From the NCBI GenBank assembly GCA_003635195.1, contig PYIY01000209.1, forward strand, positions 35,373 through 99,372: a stretch of 64,000 nucleotides of DNA. The letters are read 5' to 3'. The notes under the pieces were generated by a model. The model had not been told where the DNA came from. It saw nothing but the letters and a program-made list of their open reading frames with translations, and did no database searches. The stretch comes from Candidatus Poribacteria bacterium. Lineage in GTDB: Bacteria > Poribacteria > WGA-4E > WGA-3G. This document shows positions 63,537 to 64,000 of the stretch, piece by piece; the stretch's first letter is position 1; the number at the start of each line of letters is the position of its first letter. The translations under genes were made by a program, and so were the position numbers.

Positions 63537-64000
63537 TTAGAGGACACCTTGCCGCTTAGCAAGATAAGAAGCAAGGGCAAGATCAATCGGCGTTGCTGTT
63601 GTTATTATATTGTAATCAATATCCGCTTGCCGTAGTGCGAGCCTATAGGTATCAAGAAAGTCGTTGAAATTGCTCAGATAACTCTCCTGAATCGCTTGCG
63701 GGGTTGTGATAATTTCAGCGTCGTTTTCTGAATCAATAAATCGGATAAGTGCTTCCGAACTGCGTCCCGTCTCAAAATTAGTAAACTCAAGTTCCTGTTC
63801 TGCGAGCACATGAAAGACGATAACTTCGTGTCCTTCATAACGGAGATGTTCCAATCCGGCGATAACCTCTTCATGATTTTCATCGTAGAGATCGGAGATG
63901 AAGAGTACCAATCCGCGTTTGGTCAGACGTTCAGCAATTTGATGCAGCGGTGTTCCCATCCTTGTGTTTTTTGTTGTCTGTAACGTCTCCAATGTGAGTA
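63537..64000 (-). CDS. DUF58-family protein, partial (C-terminal end)
   Basis: The frame stays open to the window edge, so the start is missing; a TTG at 63992 is only the first possible start codon in the window. What is seen is the VWA-like C-terminal half: GLVLFISDLYDENHEEVIAGLEHLRYEGHEVIVFHVLAEQELEF, then DFLDTYRLALRQADIDYNIITTATPIDLALASYL. Matches the DUF58 family that accompanies BatA-like proteins and MoxR ATPases. Confidence 0.75.
   Translation of the reverse strand, partial: LTLETLQTTKNTRMGTPLHQIAERLTKRGLVLFISDLYDENHEEVIAGLEHLRYEGHEVIVFHVLAEQELEFTNFETGRSSEALIRFIDSENDAEIITTPQAIQESYLSNFNDFLDTYRLALRQADIDYNIITTATPIDLALASYLAKRQGVL

Overview
The window looks like chromosomal DNA of an uncultured bacterium of the Candidatus Poribacteria type. 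The reasons are large secreted WD40 proteins, CRTAC1/ASPIC and FG-GAP proteins, an Ldh_2 dehydrogenase, a phytanoyl-CoA dioxygenase, a DUF1592/DUF1552 pair, LamG and CBM9-like secreted proteins, and a dockerin protein ending in an FNPETWIPYQL-type domain. This assignment rests on family content only. I saw no rRNA, tRNA or CRISPR array.

Layout. 0-5.1 kb: an IS200/IS605-type element carrying an HNH-less IscB relative (IsrB-like) with a foldable omega-RNA region, then a single-chain type ISP restriction-modification enzyme. 5.1-16.7 kb: Ldh_2 oxidoreductase, DUF1592 cytochrome-like protein, a zincin, two paralogous HigB/HigA-type toxin-antitoxin loci (the second toxin frameshifted) on either side of a WD40-cohesin-dockerin protein, then two Tat-exported proteins (SMP-30 and DUF1552). 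16.7-17.6 kb: composite dispersed repeats. 17.6-34.7 kb: the dominant feature, a minus-strand array of eight full-length secreted WD40 proteins plus one single-blade remnant, ending in a CBM9-like lipoprotein. 34.9-46.5 kb: PAP2 phosphatase, polysaccharide deacetylase, Tat aldo/keto reductase, LamG protein, an ECF sigma/anti-sigma/TPR operon, nicotinate phosphoribosyltransferase and a TPR/FG-GAP lipoprotein. 46.5-52.1 kb: a second copy of the composite repeat, then a defence-like island (TIR-like protein, decayed gene, DUF4238/terminase-like fusion, methyltransferase-HNH fusion). 52.2-64 kb: TolB-propeller and CRTAC1 lipoproteins or secreted proteins, then a housekeeping block (accC, accB, efp, rdgB, rph, small ORF, PhyH, BatA-like and DUF58 proteins).

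The WD40 array is the strongest candidate for an undescribed system. By my blade count seven of the eight full-length proteins have 14 blades (two seven-bladed propellers), and the eighth fits by length and layout. All have a signal peptide and a shared LPxxAxxRxGKG entry motif. Two subfamilies (A and B) repeat as an A-B unit three times at about 4.1 kb spacing, and in the third unit gene A has collapsed by internal deletion to one blade. The DNA shows gene conversion between blades and duplicated leaders.

A second theme is small palindromic or heptamer-based repeats that fill intergenic gaps and have also entered reading frames in phase: rdgB twice, the BatA-like gene, the zincin and the TPR/FG-GAP gene. 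This resembles the palindromic elements of Rickettsia. The DUF4238/terminase-like fusion is a third unusual item.
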